A DNA stretch of 64,000 nt from an uncultured Cellulomonadaceae bacterium (GCA_947495165.1 CANLXM010000003.1:404041-468040); one strand, 5' to 3'. Positions 24,301-34,036 are shown, counted from the stretch's first letter. Numbers and translations are program-made. The notes: a model not told the origin generated them from the sequence alone.

Positions 24301-24840
24301 ATGCCGACCTATGTGGCGTTCCTCCGCGCGATCAACCTCGGTGCGACACGCACGTTCCCCAAGGACGCGATCCGCGCGTGCGTGGAGGAGCTCGGCTTCG
24401 ACGACGTCGCCACGTACATCAACACCGGCAACGTCCGGCTGCGGACGACGCTCCGCTCGCGCGCGAAGGTCGAGTCGGCGCTCGAGGCGGCGTTCCTGGC
24501 GGACCGGGGCTTCGACGTCCCGGTGATCGCGTTTCGCACGGACGAGCTGGCCGCCGTCGCGCGCAGCGCCGCGGAGCTCGGCGCTGGCCACCGTGAGCTC
24601 GACCGCCAGTACGTCCTCCTGCTCAAGCAGGCACCGGCTCCCGACATCGTCGCGGCGGTGCACGCGCTCGAGCATCCCGCGCACCGGGTCGAGGTGCGGG
24701 GGCGCGCAGCGCACGTGCTGATCGGCCCGGGGCGTGCGCTGGGCGACGTCGACCCGCTCCGCGTCGAGCGCATGCTGGGCGTGACCCTGACGAGCCGCAA
24801 CGCGACGGTGGTGAGCGCGTTGGCCACGTCGTGGTGCTGA
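24301..24840 (+). CDS. DUF1697 family protein
   Basis: 179 residues. The family signature is complete: MPTYVAFLRAINLGATRTFP, then LGFDDVATYINTGNVRLRT, and a C-terminal TSRNATVVSALATSW. DUF1697 proteins are common in bacteria and their function is unknown. A GAACAT element 6 nt before the ATG could act as a weak -10 for a leaderless transcript. It is a single gene, divergent from the importer operon by 96 bp. Confidence 0.9.
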   Translation: MPTYVAFLRAINLGATRTFPKDAIRACVEELGFDDVATYINTGNVRLRTTLRSRAKVESALEAAFLADRGFDVPVIAFRTDELAAVARSAAELGAGHRELDRQYVLLLKQAPAPDIVAAVHALEHPAHRVEVRGRAAHVLIGPGRALGDVDPLRVERMLGVTLTSRNATVVSALATSWC

Positions 24841-24909
24841 GCTGACGGCGCCGCCGCCGCCTGTTCTCCCCACCGTCGCTCACGAGCCGTCACCATTGCG
24901 ACGGAAATC

Positions 24910-24938
24910 TTGATCTGGGGCGATGGGTGGTCGATGGT
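24910..24938 (+). promoter_or_regulatory. promoter of the D,D-carboxypeptidase gene
   Basis: TTGATC (24910-24915) and GATGGT (24933-24938) are separated by 17 bp, and the latter ends 7 nt before GTG 24946. This is the best -35/-10 pair of the window, and it decides the start: an in-frame ATG at 24934 lies inside the -10. Confidence 0.45.
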
Positions 24939-24945
24939 TCACCCT

Positions 24946-26301
24946 GTGACCATCACCGTCTCTGCTCCGGCCGCGCGTGCGCGGTCCCGACGCCGCGTCG
25001 TCGCGCTCGCCGCCGCCCTGACCGTCGCACTGACGCTCGGCCTGGCGCCCACCGCGAGCGCCGGCATCTGGCCCCCGGACCCCGCTGCCGTCGTCGTGGA
25101 CCAGCCGTCCGCCGATGCGCGCATCGCCGCCCGGGTGGACCGCCTCGCGGGGAGCAAGCTGGGCAAGGCCCTCTCGATCGAGGTGACCGACGTCGCCTCC
25201 GGGACGCAGGTCTACGGGCGCAAGACCGCCCTGGCACGGGTGCCCGCCTCCAACCAGAAGCTGCTGACCGCCGTCGCCGCGCTCGAAAGGCTCGGGCCGG
25301 ACCGCGTGTTCACGACGTCGGTGAAGCGGACCGGGCGCTCGCGCGTGGTCAGCTTCGTCTCGGGCGGCGACCCCATGCTCTCCAACGCGAAGATCCGCGA
25401 CCTGGCCAGGCAGACCGCCGCGGCCCTGCGCGCCAAGCCGCCGGCTGCGTCGAAGGGCAAGCGCGTGGTGCACGTGCGTCTCGACGACTCGCTGTTCCGC
25501 GGGATGACGAAGCATCCCTCGTGGCGGTACGGGGGCTACCCTCTCCGCATCGTCCAGCCGGTGCGGGCTTCCATGCGTGCGGTGGGCACGTCCGACGACT
25601 CCGCGCGTTCTGCGGTCTCGTACTACATGAAGCGGCTGAAGAAGGACCTGCCCCGGGGCTGGGCCGTGAAGTTCGGTGGCAAGGTCTCCGCGACGTCGGG
25701 CAAGGCGCGTCCGGTGGCGTCGGTCGCGAGCGAGCCCGTGGGTGACCTCGTCGCCCGGATGCTCCGGGTCTCGGACAACGAGGTGGCCGAGGTCCTGTTC
25801 CGGCACCTGGCGATCGATGCCGGGTACAGTCCCACGTTCCGCGGCGGAGCGAAGGCCACGACGCGCGCGCTGCAGCGCCTCGGCGTCGACGTCACCGGCC
25901 TGGTCGTCGTCGACGGCTCTGGGCTCTCCCCGGCGAACCGCGTCCGGACGACGACCCTGACGTCACTGCTCACGGTCGCCGCCGACGCCGCGGCGCACCC
26001 GGCCCTGAGCCAGCTGCTGCACTCGGACACGAGCCTGCCGATCGCCGGGCGGACGGGTTCGCTCTACTCCGGCTACTACCGGTTCACCTCCCGGTCCGCC
26101 CGGTGCGCGCAGGGAGCCGTGATCGCCAAGACCGGGACGCTCGAGCACGAGCAGGCGCTGTCGGGCTACACGGTGGGCGCGGACGGGCGCCTCAAGGCGT
26201 TCTCGATCGTGGTCAACGCGCTGCCGCGCGGAGCCAAGACCGTGCAGGACGCACGGCAGCGCATCGACGAGATCGCGGCAGCGGTGCACGGCTGCTCCTG
26301 A
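24946..26301 (+). CDS. dacB: D-alanyl-D-alanine carboxypeptidase/endopeptidase, PBP4 type (S13)
   Basis: 451 residues. A twin-arginine-like basic start (RARSRRR), a hydrophobic stretch and ASA form a Sec signal peptide. The penicillin-binding motifs are Ser102-x-x-Lys105 in PASNQKLL, Ser276-x-Asn278 in SDNEV and Lys395-Thr-Gly in IAKTGTLEHEQALSGY. The roughly 170-residue insertion between the first two motifs is what distinguishes the PBP4/S13 class. It trims or cleaves peptidoglycan cross-bridges outside the membrane. GTG 24946 is chosen because an in-frame ATG 12 nt earlier falls within a probable -10 box. Confidence 0.9.
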   Translation: MTITVSAPAARARSRRRVVALAAALTVALTLGLAPTASAGIWPPDPAAVVVDQPSADARIAARVDRLAGSKLGKALSIEVTDVASGTQVYGRKTALARVPASNQKLLTAVAALERLGPDRVFTTSVKRTGRSRVVSFVSGGDPMLSNAKIRDLARQTAAALRAKPPAASKGKRVVHVRLDDSLFRGMTKHPSWRYGGYPLRIVQPVRASMRAVGTSDDSARSAVSYYMKRLKKDLPRGWAVKFGGKVSATSGKARPVASVASEPVGDLVARMLRVSDNEVAEVLFRHLAIDAGYSPTFRGGAKATTRALQRLGVDVTGLVVVDGSGLSPANRVRTTTLTSLLTVAADAAAHPALSQLLHSDTSLPIAGRTGSLYSGYYRFTSRSARCAQGAVIAKTGTLEHEQALSGYTVGADGRLKAFSIVVNALPRGAKTVQDARQRIDEIAAAVHGCS

Positions 26302-26342
26302 CCCGGACCGGCGCGGTGCACCAGGCTCGCCGGGCCGGTCGG

Positions 26343-26348
26343 TAGCAT
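26343..26348 (+). promoter_or_regulatory. -10 element of thrS
   Basis: TAGCAT, so transcription should begin near 26354, right at the base of the hairpin that follows. No good -35 is seen. Confidence 0.45.
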
Positions 26349-26352
26349 CGGG

Positions 26353-26377
26353 GGAGACGTCCGCCTCGGACGTCTCC
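26353..26377 (+). other. 5' hairpin in the thrS leader
   Basis: A perfect 11-bp stem (GGAGACGTCCG with CGGACGTCTCC) and 3-nt loop. Given the -10 at 26343-26348 it would form the 5' cap structure of the thrS mRNA. It might also terminate transcripts from the preceding carboxypeptidase gene. Confidence 0.5.
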
Positions 26378-26405
26378 GCCCCATGCACCTCGTAGGAGAA
26401 CCACT

Positions 26406-28427
26406 GTGTCCGAGTCTGAGCTCGTATCCGTCGTCGCGACCGTCGACACCGTCCCCACGACGGTCCCGGTGGGCACGACAGGCACGGAGCTCTTCGCGGA
26501 GCGCCGCGAGGTGGTCGTGATGCGCGTGAACGGCGAGCTCAAGGACCTCTCCGAGCCGGTCCACGCGGGCGACGAGATCGAGTCCGTGACGATCGACTCC
26601 GAGGACGGCCTGGCGGTCCTGCGTCACTCCGCGGCGCACGTCCTCGCGCAGGCCGTGCAGCAGGTGAACCCGAGCGCGAAGCTCGGCATCGGCCCGCCCA
26701 TCAAGGACGGCTTCTACTACGACTTCGACGTCGAGCAGCCGTTCACCCCCGAGGACCTCAAGGCCCTCGAGAAGGCCATGATGCGCATCATCAAGGAGGG
26801 CCAGTCCTTCCACCGCTGGGTCGTCACCGACGCTGAGGCTCGGGCCGAGCTCGCCGACGAGCCGTACAAGCTGGAGCTGATCGGCCTCAAGGGCTCGGGC
26901 GACGCGGCCGACGCCGCCGAGGGCGCGTCGGTCGAGGTCGGCGCTGGCGAGCTGAGCATCTACCAGAACAAGCGCCGCGGCGGCGAGGTCGCGTGGCAGG
27001 ACCTGTGCCGCGGTCCGCACCTGCCGAGCACCAAGCTGATCGGCAACGGCTTCCAGCTCATGCGCTCGGCCGCCGCGTACTGGCGCGGCAGCGAGAAGAA
27101 CCCCCAGCTGCAGCGGGTCTACGGCACCGCCTGGCCCACCAAGGACGAGCTCAAGGGGTACCTCGAGCGCCTCGCCGAGGCCGAGCGCCGCGACCACCGC
27201 CGGCTGGGCGCCGAGATGGACCTGTTCTCGTTCCCGGACGAGATCGGCTCCGGCCTGCCCGTCTTCCACCCCAAGGGCGGCATCATCCGCACCGAGATGG
27301 AGGACTACTCGCGCCGGCGGCACATCGCCGCGGGCTACTCGTTCGTCAACACCCCGCACATCACCAAGGGGCACCTGTACGAGATCTCGGGGCACCTGGA
27401 CTGGTACCGCGACGGCATGTTCCCGGCGATGCACGTCGACGAGGAGCGCGACGAGGACGGCACGGTGCGCAAGCCCGGCCAGGACTACTACCTCAAGCCG
27501 ATGAACTGCCCGATGCACAACCTGATCTTCGCGGCCCGCGGTCGGTCCTACCGCGAGCTGCCGCTGCGGCTGTTCGAGTTCGGCACCGTGTACCGGTACG
27601 AGAAGTCCGGCGTGGTGCACGGGCTCACCCGGGTGCGGGGGCTCACGCAGGACGACGCCCACATCTACTGCACCAAGGAGCAGATGAAGGACGAGCTCAC
27701 CTCGACCCTGCGCTTCGTGCTCGACCTGCTCGCGGACTACGGGCTCGACGACTTCTACCTCGAGCTGTCGACCAAGAACCCGGAGAAGTTCGTCGGCGAC
27801 GACGACATCTGGGACGAGGCGACCCGCACGCTCGAGGAGGTCGCCGCGTCGTCGGGCCTCGACCTCGTGCCGGACCCGGGTGGCGCGGCCTTCTACGGGC
27901 CCAAGATCTCCGTGCAGGCGCGGGACGCGATCGGCCGCACCTGGCAGATGTCCACGATCCAGCTGGACTTCAACCTGCCCGAGCGGTTCGACCTCGAGTA
28001 CGCCGCCGCGGACGGCTCGCGCCAGCGCCCGGTGATGATCCACCGCGCGCTGTTCGGCTCGCTCGAGCGGTTCTTCGGCGTGCTGCTCGAGCACTACGCC
28101 GGCGCGTTCCCCGCGTGGCTCGCCCCCGTCCAGGTGGTCGCCGTGCCCGTGGCCGAGCCGTTCAACGACTACCTGGCCGACGTCGTCGCGCAGCTCACGG
28201 CGCAGGGCATCCGCGCCGAGCTCGACGACGGCACGGACCGGTTCGCCAAGAAGATCCGCACCGCGTCGACCCAGAAGGTGCCGTTCGTGCTCATCGCGGG
28301 CGGCGAGGACGTCGAGGCGGGAGCCGTCTCGTTCCGCTACCGCGACGGGCGCCAGGACAACGGCGTCCCCGTCGCCGAGGCCGTCGACCGGATCGTCTCC
28401 GCGGTCCGCTCCCGGGTGCAGGTGTAG
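26406..28427 (+). CDS. thrS: threonyl-tRNA synthetase
   Basis: 673 residues, class II synthetase charging tRNA-Thr. Domains in order: a short TGS domain (about 38-75), the editing/SAD domain (85-235), the catalytic core with [10 protein letters not shown] (zinc-binding Cys), motif 2 [20 protein letters not shown] and motif 3 [15 protein letters not shown], then an HGTP anticodon-binding domain. The first 35 residues are Val/Thr-rich and not conserved. GTG 26406 follows TAGGAGAAC. It heads the conserved actinobacterial series thrS, HIT, pgsA, patA, pimA. Confidence 0.97.
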   Translation: MSESELVSVVATVDTVPTTVPVGTTGTELFAERREVVVMRVNGELKDLSEPVHAGDEIESVTIDSEDGLAVLRHSAAHVLAQAVQQVNPSAKLGIGPPIKDGFYYDFDVEQPFTPEDLKALEKAMMRIIKEGQSFHRWVVTDAEARAELADEPYKLELIGLKGSGDAADAAEGASVEVGAGELSIYQNKRRGGEVAWQDLCRGPHLPSTKLIGNGFQLMRSAAAYWRGSEKNPQLQRVYGTAWPTKDELKGYLERLAEAERRDHRRLGAEMDLFSFPDEIGSGLPVFHPKGGIIRTEMEDYSRRRHIAAGYSFVNTPHITKGHLYEISGHLDWYRDGMFPAMHVDEERDEDGTVRKPGQDYYLKPMNCPMHNLIFAARGRSYRELPLRLFEFGTVYRYEKSGVVHGLTRVRGLTQDDAHIYCTKEQMKDELTSTLRFVLDLLADYGLDDFYLELSTKNPEKFVGDDDIWDEATRTLEEVAASSGLDLVPDPGGAAFYGPKISVQARDAIGRTWQMSTIQLDFNLPERFDLEYAAADGSRQRPVMIHRALFGSLERFFGVLLEHYAGAFPAWLAPVQVVAVPVAEPFNDYLADVVAQLTAQGIRAELDDGTDRFAKKIRTASTQKVPFVLIAGGEDVEAGAVSFRYRDGRQDNGVPVAEAVDRIVSAVRSRVQV

Positions 28428-28433
28428 CGGGCG

Positions 28434-29000
28434 GTGGTCGACGACACGAGCGAGCAGCAGGCGGGCTTCCCGGGGGAGCCGGACGGCTTCGAGCGCCTGT
28501 GGACCCCGCACCGGATGGTGTACATCCAGGGCGAGGGCAAGCCGGACGACGACGGCGAGGAGACGTGCCCGTTCTGCGTCGCGCCTGGACGCGACGACGC
28601 CGACGCGCTGATCGTGGCGCGCGGCGAGACAGCGTACGTGGTGCTCAACCTGTTCCCGTACAACACCGGTCATCTGCTGGTGTGCCCGTACCGGCACGTG
28701 TCCGACTACACCGAGCTCACCGAGGCCGAGGTGCGGGACGTCGCCGCGCTCACGCAGACCGCGATGCGCGTCACGCGCGCCGTGTCGGCTCCGGCCGGCT
28801 TCAACCTCGGCATGAATCAGGGACCGGTGGCAGGCGCGGGCATCGCGGCGCACCTGCACCAGCACGTCGTGCCGCGATGGGCGGGGGACGCGAACTTCCT
28901 CCCGATCGTCGCGCGCACCAAGGCGTTGCCCGAGCTGCTCGCCGACACCCGGGCCCGCCTCGCCGCGGCTTGGCCGACCTCCGACCCGAAGGACTCCTGA
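28434..29000 (+). CDS. HIT family hydrolase/phosphorylase (Ap4A-type)
   Basis: 188 residues. The histidine triad AAHLHQHVVPRW is at about 142-153, preceded by a zinc-like CPFC near residue 45 and the nucleotide-binding NLFPYNTGHLLVCPYRHV. The M. tuberculosis gene in the same place (Rv2613c) encodes a diadenosine tetraphosphate phosphorylase, so this is probably an Ap4A-degrading enzyme, sensibly next to a synthetase that makes Ap4A. GTG 28434 lies 6 bp after thrS; the stop overlaps the pgsA start (TGATG). Confidence 0.9.
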   Translation: MVDDTSEQQAGFPGEPDGFERLWTPHRMVYIQGEGKPDDDGEETCPFCVAPGRDDADALIVARGETAYVVLNLFPYNTGHLLVCPYRHVSDYTELTEAEVRDVAALTQTAMRVTRAVSAPAGFNLGMNQGPVAGAGIAAHLHQHVVPRWAGDANFLPIVARTKALPELLADTRARLAAAWPTSDPKDS

Positions 29001-29629
29001 TGCTCGACCACCTGCGCAGCGGCGTGGCGAAGGTCCTCGGACCGTTCGCGCGGCTGCTGCTCCGCCTGGGCGTGAGCCCGGACGCGGTGACCGTCGCCGG
29101 GACCCTCGGCGTCGTCGTCGCTGCCCTGTGGCTCTTCCCCGCGGGACACCTCACCGCGGGCGCGCTCGTGGTCGCGCTGTTCGTCTTCTCGGATGCCGTG
29201 GACGGCCTCATGGCGCGCGAGTCCGGGCGCGTGAGCCGCTGGGGCGCCTTCCTCGACTCGACGCTCGACCGCGTGGCCGACGCGGCGATCTTCAGCGGGC
29301 TGCTGCTGTACCTGGCGGGCCGGGACAACGACGCCGGCCTCATGCTCGCGCTCGCCTGCCTGGCGCTCGGTGCCGTGGTGCCCTACGCGCGGGCGCGCGC
29401 CGAAGGGCTCGGGATGACCGCCGCCGTCGGCATCGCCGAGCGGGCGGACCGCATCACGGTCGCCCTCGTCGCCGCGCTGCTCGTGGGCTTGGGCCTGCCC
29501 GACGCCGTGCTCGTCTGGGCGCTCGGGGTGCTCGCCGTGGCTGCCGCCGTCACGATCGGCCAGCGCATGGCGACCGTGCACCGCCAGGCGGCCGAGCACT
29601 CGGCCGTCGTGGCACGCGAGACGACGTGA
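29000..29629 (+). CDS. pgsA: phosphatidylinositol phosphate synthase (CDP-alcohol phosphotransferase)
   Basis: 209 residues with six transmembrane helices. The CDP-alcohol phosphotransferase motif is complete: DAVDGLMAR then GAFLDSTLD, i.e. D-x2-DG-x2-AR-x8-G-x3-D-x3-D. It joins CDP-diacylglycerol to inositol-1-phosphate, the first step to phosphatidylinositol and its mannosides in Actinobacteria. Position between HIT and PatA genes agrees. ATG 29000 overlaps the HIT stop; the end overlaps patA by 4 bp. Confidence 0.93.
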   Translation: MLDHLRSGVAKVLGPFARLLLRLGVSPDAVTVAGTLGVVVAALWLFPAGHLTAGALVVALFVFSDAVDGLMARESGRVSRWGAFLDSTLDRVADAAIFSGLLLYLAGRDNDAGLMLALACLALGAVVPYARARAEGLGMTAAVGIAERADRITVALVAALLVGLGLPDAVLVWALGVLAVAAAVTIGQRMATVHRQAAEHSAVVARETT

Positions 29630-30588
29630 GGCGGCCGGACGCCGGGGCCCTCTTCCAGCTCGCGTGGGACCTCGGGGGAGTCGTGCCCCCCGCCCTCGTG
29701 CGCGGCGCGCTCGTCCTGGGAGCCGACGTCGCGTGGGCGCGCCGGGGCGGGGGTGTGCGCCGGCTCGAGCGCAACCTCGACCGGGTGGCACCCGGCCAGA
29801 GCCCGCGCGCGCTGCGGCGGATGTCGCACCGCGCGATGCGCTCCTACATGCGCTATTACGCCGAGGCGTTCACCCTGCGGCGAGCAAGCCGCGAGCAGCT
29901 CGTCGCGCGGGTGCGCTTCGTCGACGACGGCGGCCTGATCGGCGTGCGCGACGCCGGCGGCTCCGCCGTCGCCGCGCTCAGCCACATGGGCAACTGGGAC
30001 CTCGCCGGCGCCTGGGCCGGGGTCGCGCTCATGCCGGTGCTGTCCGTCGCGGAGCGGCTCAAGCCCGACCGCCTGTTCCGGGAGTTCCTGGAGTTCCGGG
30101 AGTCGGTCGGCATGCGGATCCTCGCGCTCGGCGACGACGGCGTGTTCCCCGAGCTCATCCGCACCGCGGAGCGAGGCGGGACCCTCGTGTGCCTGCTGGC
30201 GGACCGCGACCTCACCGCACGGGGGATCGAGGTCGAGCTGGCGGGACGGACGGCACGCGTCGCCGCGGGGCCCGCGGCGCTGGCGATCGCCTCCGGCGCG
30301 CCCCTGTTCCCGGTGTCCATCCGCTACGAGCGGCTGCGCGGCGCCCGGCGGCGCGCGGCCAGGACGCCGTGGGGGATCGTCGTGACGATCCACGAGGAGG
30401 TCGTGATCGACCGGTCGCTGCCGCGCAAGCAGCAGGTCGCTCTCGCGACGCAGGGCTGGGTCACGACCCTCGGCAGCGCGATCGCTGCGCACCCGTGGGA
30501 CTGGCACATGCTCCAGAAGGTGTTCGTGGAAGATCTCGACGCGGACCGCTACGCCCAGACCCGCCAGGAGGCCGGCGACCATGACTGA
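29626..30588 (+). CDS. phosphatidylinositol mannoside acyltransferase
   Basis: 320 residues of the LpxL/HtrB acyltransferase family. The catalytic H-x4-D motif is ALSHMGNWDLAGAW, and a second block GTLVCLLADRDLTARGIEVE follows. In M. tuberculosis the equivalent (Rv2611c, PatA) acylates the mannose of PIM1/PIM2 at the inner membrane face. The gene overlaps pgsA by 4 bp (GTGA) and the next mannosyltransferase gene by 8 bp, which fits one pathway. Confidence 0.9.
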   Translation: MRRPDAGALFQLAWDLGGVVPPALVRGALVLGADVAWARRGGGVRRLERNLDRVAPGQSPRALRRMSHRAMRSYMRYYAEAFTLRRASREQLVARVRFVDDGGLIGVRDAGGSAVAALSHMGNWDLAGAWAGVALMPVLSVAERLKPDRLFREFLEFRESVGMRILALGDDGVFPELIRTAERGGTLVCLLADRDLTARGIEVELAGRTARVAAGPAALAIASGAPLFPVSIRYERLRGARRRAARTPWGIVVTIHEEVVIDRSLPRKQQVALATQGWVTTLGSAIAAHPWDWHMLQKVFVEDLDADRYAQTRQEAGDHD

Positions 30589-31819
30589 GCCCACCCGGTG
30601 GCCCGACCCTGCCGGGCGCCCCCTGCGCGTCGGCATCGTCTGCCCGTACTCGTTCGACGCCCCCGGCGGCGTCCAGTTCCACGTGCGTGACCTCGCCGAG
30701 GCCCTCATGGCCAAGGGGCACTCGGTGGAGGTGCTGGTGGCGGCGGACGACGACACCCCCATCGAGCCGTACATGACGTCCGCGGGCGGCGCGATCGCCT
30801 TCAAGTACAACGGCTCGGTCGCGCGCATGCGGTTCGGCCCCGTCGCGGCCGCCAAGGTGCGCCGCTGGCTCGTCGCGGGCGAGTTCGACGTGCTGCACCT
30901 GCACGAGCCCATCACCCCGTCGCTCAGCATGCTCGCGCTGTGGATCGCGAGCGGGCCGATCGTCGGCACCTTCCACACGTCGATGACCCGCTCGCGCGCG
31001 CTCCAGGTCGCCTATCCGTTCGTGCGCCCCGCGCTCGAGAAGATCTCCGCTCGCATCGCCGTCTCGGAGGACGCGCGCCGGACGCTCATCGAGCACCTCG
31101 GCGGCGACGCGGTCGTGATCCCCAACGGCGTCTACGTCGAGCCGTTCGAGCGCGCCGAGGCGGACCCGCGCTGGGTCGGGACCCCTGACGCGCCCACGAT
31201 CGCGTTCCTCGGCCGGCTCGACGAGCCGCGCAAGGGCCTGGGTGTCCTGACCTCGGCGATCCCGGCGATCCTCGCGCAGATCCCGGGCGCGCGGTTCCTC
31301 GTGGCAGGCAAGGGCGACGACGGCAAGGCGGCCGCGATCGCGGCGCTGGGCCACCAGGCCGCGTCGGTCGAGTTCCTCGGACCGATCTCCGACGACGAGA
31401 AGGCCGCCCTGCTGTCGTCCGTCGACGTCTACTGCGCACCGCAGACTGGCGGCGAGAGCTTCGGCATCGTCCTGGTCGAGGCCATGAGCGCGGGGGCCGC
31501 GGTGGTCGCGAGCGACCTCGGTGCGTTCCGCCGCGTGCTCGAGGAGGGCGAGGCCGGCGTGCTCTTCCGCACCGGCGACGGCGACGACCTTGCCCGCACC
31601 ATGGTCGCCACGCTGCGGGACGCGCCCCTGCGGGAGCGCGTGCGCGCGGCCGCCTCGGTGGCGGTGCGCCGCTACGACTGGTCGGTCGTGACCGACGAGG
31701 TCCTGACCGTGTACGAGATGGCGCTCGCCGCCTCGCACGCGACCGTGCGGGTCGCCGACGATCCCCGCGAGCAGCGGCGCGCCCTGCGCGCGCTCCGCCG
31801 AGAAGGAGGCACCCGATGA
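30581..31819 (+). CDS. pimA: phosphatidylinositol alpha-mannosyltransferase
   Basis: 412 residues, GT4 family, GT-B fold. The N-terminal Gly loop is YSFDAPGGVQFHVRDLAEAL, HLHEP is in the acceptor half, then FLGRLDEPRKGL and the donor-binding E-x7-E motif GGESFGIVLVEAMSAG. It transfers mannose from GDP-mannose to phosphatidylinositol on the cytoplasmic membrane face. The C-terminal 40 residues after the GT fold are basic. It overlaps the upstream acyltransferase gene by 8 bp and the next gene by 4 bp. Confidence 0.92.
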   Translation: MTEPTRWPDPAGRPLRVGIVCPYSFDAPGGVQFHVRDLAEALMAKGHSVEVLVAADDDTPIEPYMTSAGGAIAFKYNGSVARMRFGPVAAAKVRRWLVAGEFDVLHLHEPITPSLSMLALWIASGPIVGTFHTSMTRSRALQVAYPFVRPALEKISARIAVSEDARRTLIEHLGGDAVVIPNGVYVEPFERAEADPRWVGTPDAPTIAFLGRLDEPRKGLGVLTSAIPAILAQIPGARFLVAGKGDDGKAAAIAALGHQAASVEFLGPISDDEKAALLSSVDVYCAPQTGGESFGIVLVEAMSAGAAVVASDLGAFRRVLEEGEAGVLFRTGDGDDLARTMVATLRDAPLRERVRAAASVAVRRYDWSVVTDEVLTVYEMALAASHATVRVADDPREQRRALRALRREGGTR

Positions 31820-32493
31820 CCTGGTCCGAGATCGCCGTGCTCGTCGTCGCCGTCCTGATCGTGGCGCTCGTCGTGATCTGGCGCGCGGCGACGCGGCTCG
31901 ACCGGCTGCACCGCAAGGTGGTCGCGAGCCGCATCGCCCTCGACGCCCAGCTGCTCCGCCGCGCCTCCGCGGCCCAGACCCTGGCCCTGAGCGGCGAGCT
32001 CGACCCGGCGAGCGCGCTGGCGCTGGCCGACGCCGCGTCGGAAGCCATCGGCGAGGCCGACGAGGCGAGCGGCGGGCGGGAGCTGCTCGTCGCCGTCCCC
32101 GACCTCGCGGACTCCGTGCACCACGGCCGGGCCCCCGGCCGGGCGATCGGTCAGGCCCTGGGGGACGGGCTGGACGACGACCGCGCCCAGGCGGAGAGCA
32201 ACCTCAGCCAGGTGCTGCGCGCGGTGCTCGACGACCCCGAGGACCTGGCCGACCTCATCGAGGACGTGCCGGAGCTGGTCGACGCCGTCGCGGCGTCCTG
32301 GTACCGCGTGCAGCTGGCCCGCCGTTTCCACAACGAGGCCGTCGCGCAGGCCCAGCGCATGCGCCGCAAGCCGCTCGTGCGCACGATCCGGCTGGCCGGG
32401 CACGCGGCGATGCCGACGATGGTGGACCTCGACGACGCGTGGCCGCGTTCACTGGGCAGACCGACCGACCGGCGGGCGGCGACGTCCGCATAG
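31816..32493 (+). CDS. membrane-anchored conserved hypothetical protein
   Basis: 225 residues. One N-terminal transmembrane helix ([20 protein letters not shown]) is followed by a long helical region with [30 protein letters not shown] and [23 protein letters not shown]. This layout resembles LemA-type proteins, whose role is unknown. It overlaps pimA by 4 bp, so it is probably made with the PIM enzymes. In M. tuberculosis the next gene is different, so function cannot be borrowed by position. Confidence 0.78.
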   Translation: MTWSEIAVLVVAVLIVALVVIWRAATRLDRLHRKVVASRIALDAQLLRRASAAQTLALSGELDPASALALADAASEAIGEADEASGGRELLVAVPDLADSVHHGRAPGRAIGQALGDGLDDDRAQAESNLSQVLRAVLDDPEDLADLIEDVPELVDAVAASWYRVQLARRFHNEAVAQAQRMRRKPLVRTIRLAGHAAMPTMVDLDDAWPRSLGRPTDRRAATSA

Positions 32494-32496
32494 GAT
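32491..32496 (+). promoter_or_regulatory. -10 element of pdxS
   Basis: TAGGAT overlapping the stop of the preceding gene, about 52 nt before GTG 32549. The short leader contains a weak GCGGC/GCCGC stem. Confidence 0.4.
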
Positions 32497-32548
32497 TGCC
32501 CCCGCGGCACGAGCGCCGCATCTCCGACGACGTGCGAACGAGGTCCCC

Positions 32549-33463
32549 GTGACGGTTCAGAACACCACGCCCGCTGCCCAGCCCACCACCGGAACCGCCC
32601 AGGTCAAGCGCGGCATGGCCGAGATGCTCAAGGGCGGCGTCATAATGGACGTCGTCACGGCCGAGCAGGCCAAGATCGCCGAGGACGCCGGCGCGGTCGC
32701 CGTCATGGCGCTCGAGCGGGTCCCGGCCGACATCCGCGCCCAGGGCGGCGTGTCGCGCATGAGCGACCCCGACATGATCGACTCCATCATCGCGGCCGTC
32801 TCGATCCCCGTCATGGCCAAGGCGCGCATCGGCCACTTCGTCGAGGCCCAGGTGCTCCAGTCCCTCGGCGTCGACTACATCGACGAGTCCGAGGTCCTGA
32901 CCCCGGCCGACTACGCCAACCACATCGACAAGTGGAAGTTCACCGCACCGTTCGTGTGCGGTGCCACCAACCTCGGCGAGGCCCTGCGCCGCATCACCGA
33001 GGGTGCCGCGATGATCCGCTCCAAGGGTGAGGCCGGCACCGGCGACGTCTCGAACGCGACCACGCACATGCGCACCATCCGGGCGGAGATCCGCCGCCTG
33101 ACGTCCCTGCCCGAGGACGAGCTGTTCGTCGCCGCCAAGGAGCTGCAGGCGCCGTACGAGCTCGTCAAGGAGGTCGCGGCCACGGGCAAGCTCCCCGTCG
33201 TGCTGTTCACCGCCGGCGGCATCGCGACGCCCGCGGACGCCGCGATGATGATGCAGCTCGGCGCCGAGGGTGTGTTCGTCGGCTCGGGCATCTTCAAGTC
33301 CGGCAACCCCGAGCAGCGCGCCGCGGCGATCGTCAAGGCGACCACGTTCTACGACGACCCGGACGAGATCGCCAAGGTCTCGCGCGGTCTGGGCGAGGCC
33401 ATGGTCGGCATCAACGTCGACGACATCCCCGTCCCGCACCGGCTGGCCGAGCGCGGCTGGTGA
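32549..33463 (+). CDS. pdxS: pyridoxal 5'-phosphate synthase, PdxS subunit
   Basis: 304 residues of a very conserved TIM barrel. [14 protein letters not shown] start ([20 protein letters not shown]), Schiff-base lysine in [16 protein letters not shown], and the phosphate loop in [18 protein letters not shown]. It condenses ribose 5-phosphate, glyceraldehyde 3-phosphate and ammonia from PdxT into PLP, in a 12+12 complex. The last 4 bp overlap the following Nudix gene, which separates it from pdxT. Confidence 0.97.
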   Translation: MTVQNTTPAAQPTTGTAQVKRGMAEMLKGGVIMDVVTAEQAKIAEDAGAVAVMALERVPADIRAQGGVSRMSDPDMIDSIIAAVSIPVMAKARIGHFVEAQVLQSLGVDYIDESEVLTPADYANHIDKWKFTAPFVCGATNLGEALRRITEGAAMIRSKGEAGTGDVSNATTHMRTIRAEIRRLTSLPEDELFVAAKELQAPYELVKEVAATGKLPVVLFTAGGIATPADAAMMMQLGAEGVFVGSGIFKSGNPEQRAAAIVKATTFYDDPDEIAKVSRGLGEAMVGINVDDIPVPHRLAERGW

Positions 33464-33996
33464 GTCAGGAGCACGACGAGCTCGACGCGGCCGGCTGGCG
33501 GCGCGGCGCGGACGGGATGCGTGAGCGGTCCGCCGCGCGCGTCGTCCTGCTCGACACTGCCGGCCGCGTCCTGCTCGTCCGCGGGCACGACGTCGACCTG
33601 CCCGAGCGCTCGTGGTGGTTCACCGTGGGCGGCGGCATCGACCCGGGGGAGACCCCGCGCGGTGCCGCCGTCCGCGAGGTGCGCGAGGAGACCGGCATCG
33701 CGCTCGACGACGCCGCGCTCGTCGGCCCGGTAGGCCGCCGCTCCGCGGTGTTCGACTTCGCCCGAGAGCACTGCCGCCAGCACGAGGTGTTCTTCGTCGC
33801 GCGGCTGGCCGGCGACACGACGCTCGCGCGGGACGGGTGGACCGCCCTCGAGCGGGAGGTCGTCGACGACGTCGCGTGGCTGACGGTCGCCGAGCTGCGG
33901 TCCGCCGACGTCGAGGTCTTCCCCCGCGAGCTGCCCGACCTGGTCGAGGCGCTGCAGGATGGCTGGGACGGCGTCGAGCGCGAGATCGGCACATGA
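33460..33996 (+). CDS. Nudix hydrolase
   Basis: 178 residues. The complete Nudix box G-x5-E-x7-REVxEExG is at about residues 65-87 ([20 protein letters not shown] followed by TG). The flanking strands [16 protein letters not shown] and SWWFTVGGG fit an NTP- or NDP-sugar-type pyrophosphohydrolase, substrate unknown. GTG 33460 overlaps the pdxS stop by 4 bp. Being inserted between the two PLP synthase genes does not prove a role in vitamin B6 metabolism. Confidence 0.92.
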   Translation: MSQEHDELDAAGWRRGADGMRERSAARVVLLDTAGRVLLVRGHDVDLPERSWWFTVGGGIDPGETPRGAAVREVREETGIALDDAALVGPVGRRSAVFDFAREHCRQHEVFFVARLAGDTTLARDGWTALEREVVDDVAWLTVAELRSADVEVFPRELPDLVEALQDGWDGVEREIGT

Positions 33997-34036
33997 CGGC
34001 GCCCGTCGGCGCGACGAACCCCAGGAGGACCCGGCC

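Noticed and set aside
24934..24945. ATG 24934 as start of the D,D-carboxypeptidase gene
   Set aside because: It falls inside the GATGGT -10 that pairs with TTGATC at 17 bp. GTG 24946 gives a clean signal peptide.
26302..26405. T-box riboswitch upstream of thrS
   Set aside because: The gap is only 104 bp, and neither the specifier loop nor the T-box sequence (TGGN) bulge is present. There is one simple hairpin only.
26166..28865. An 899-codon open frame antisense to thrS and the HIT gene
   Set aside because: It is a shadow frame: His/Arg/Gly/Val-rich with no recognisable domain, running across two well-identified genes and the thrS promoter.
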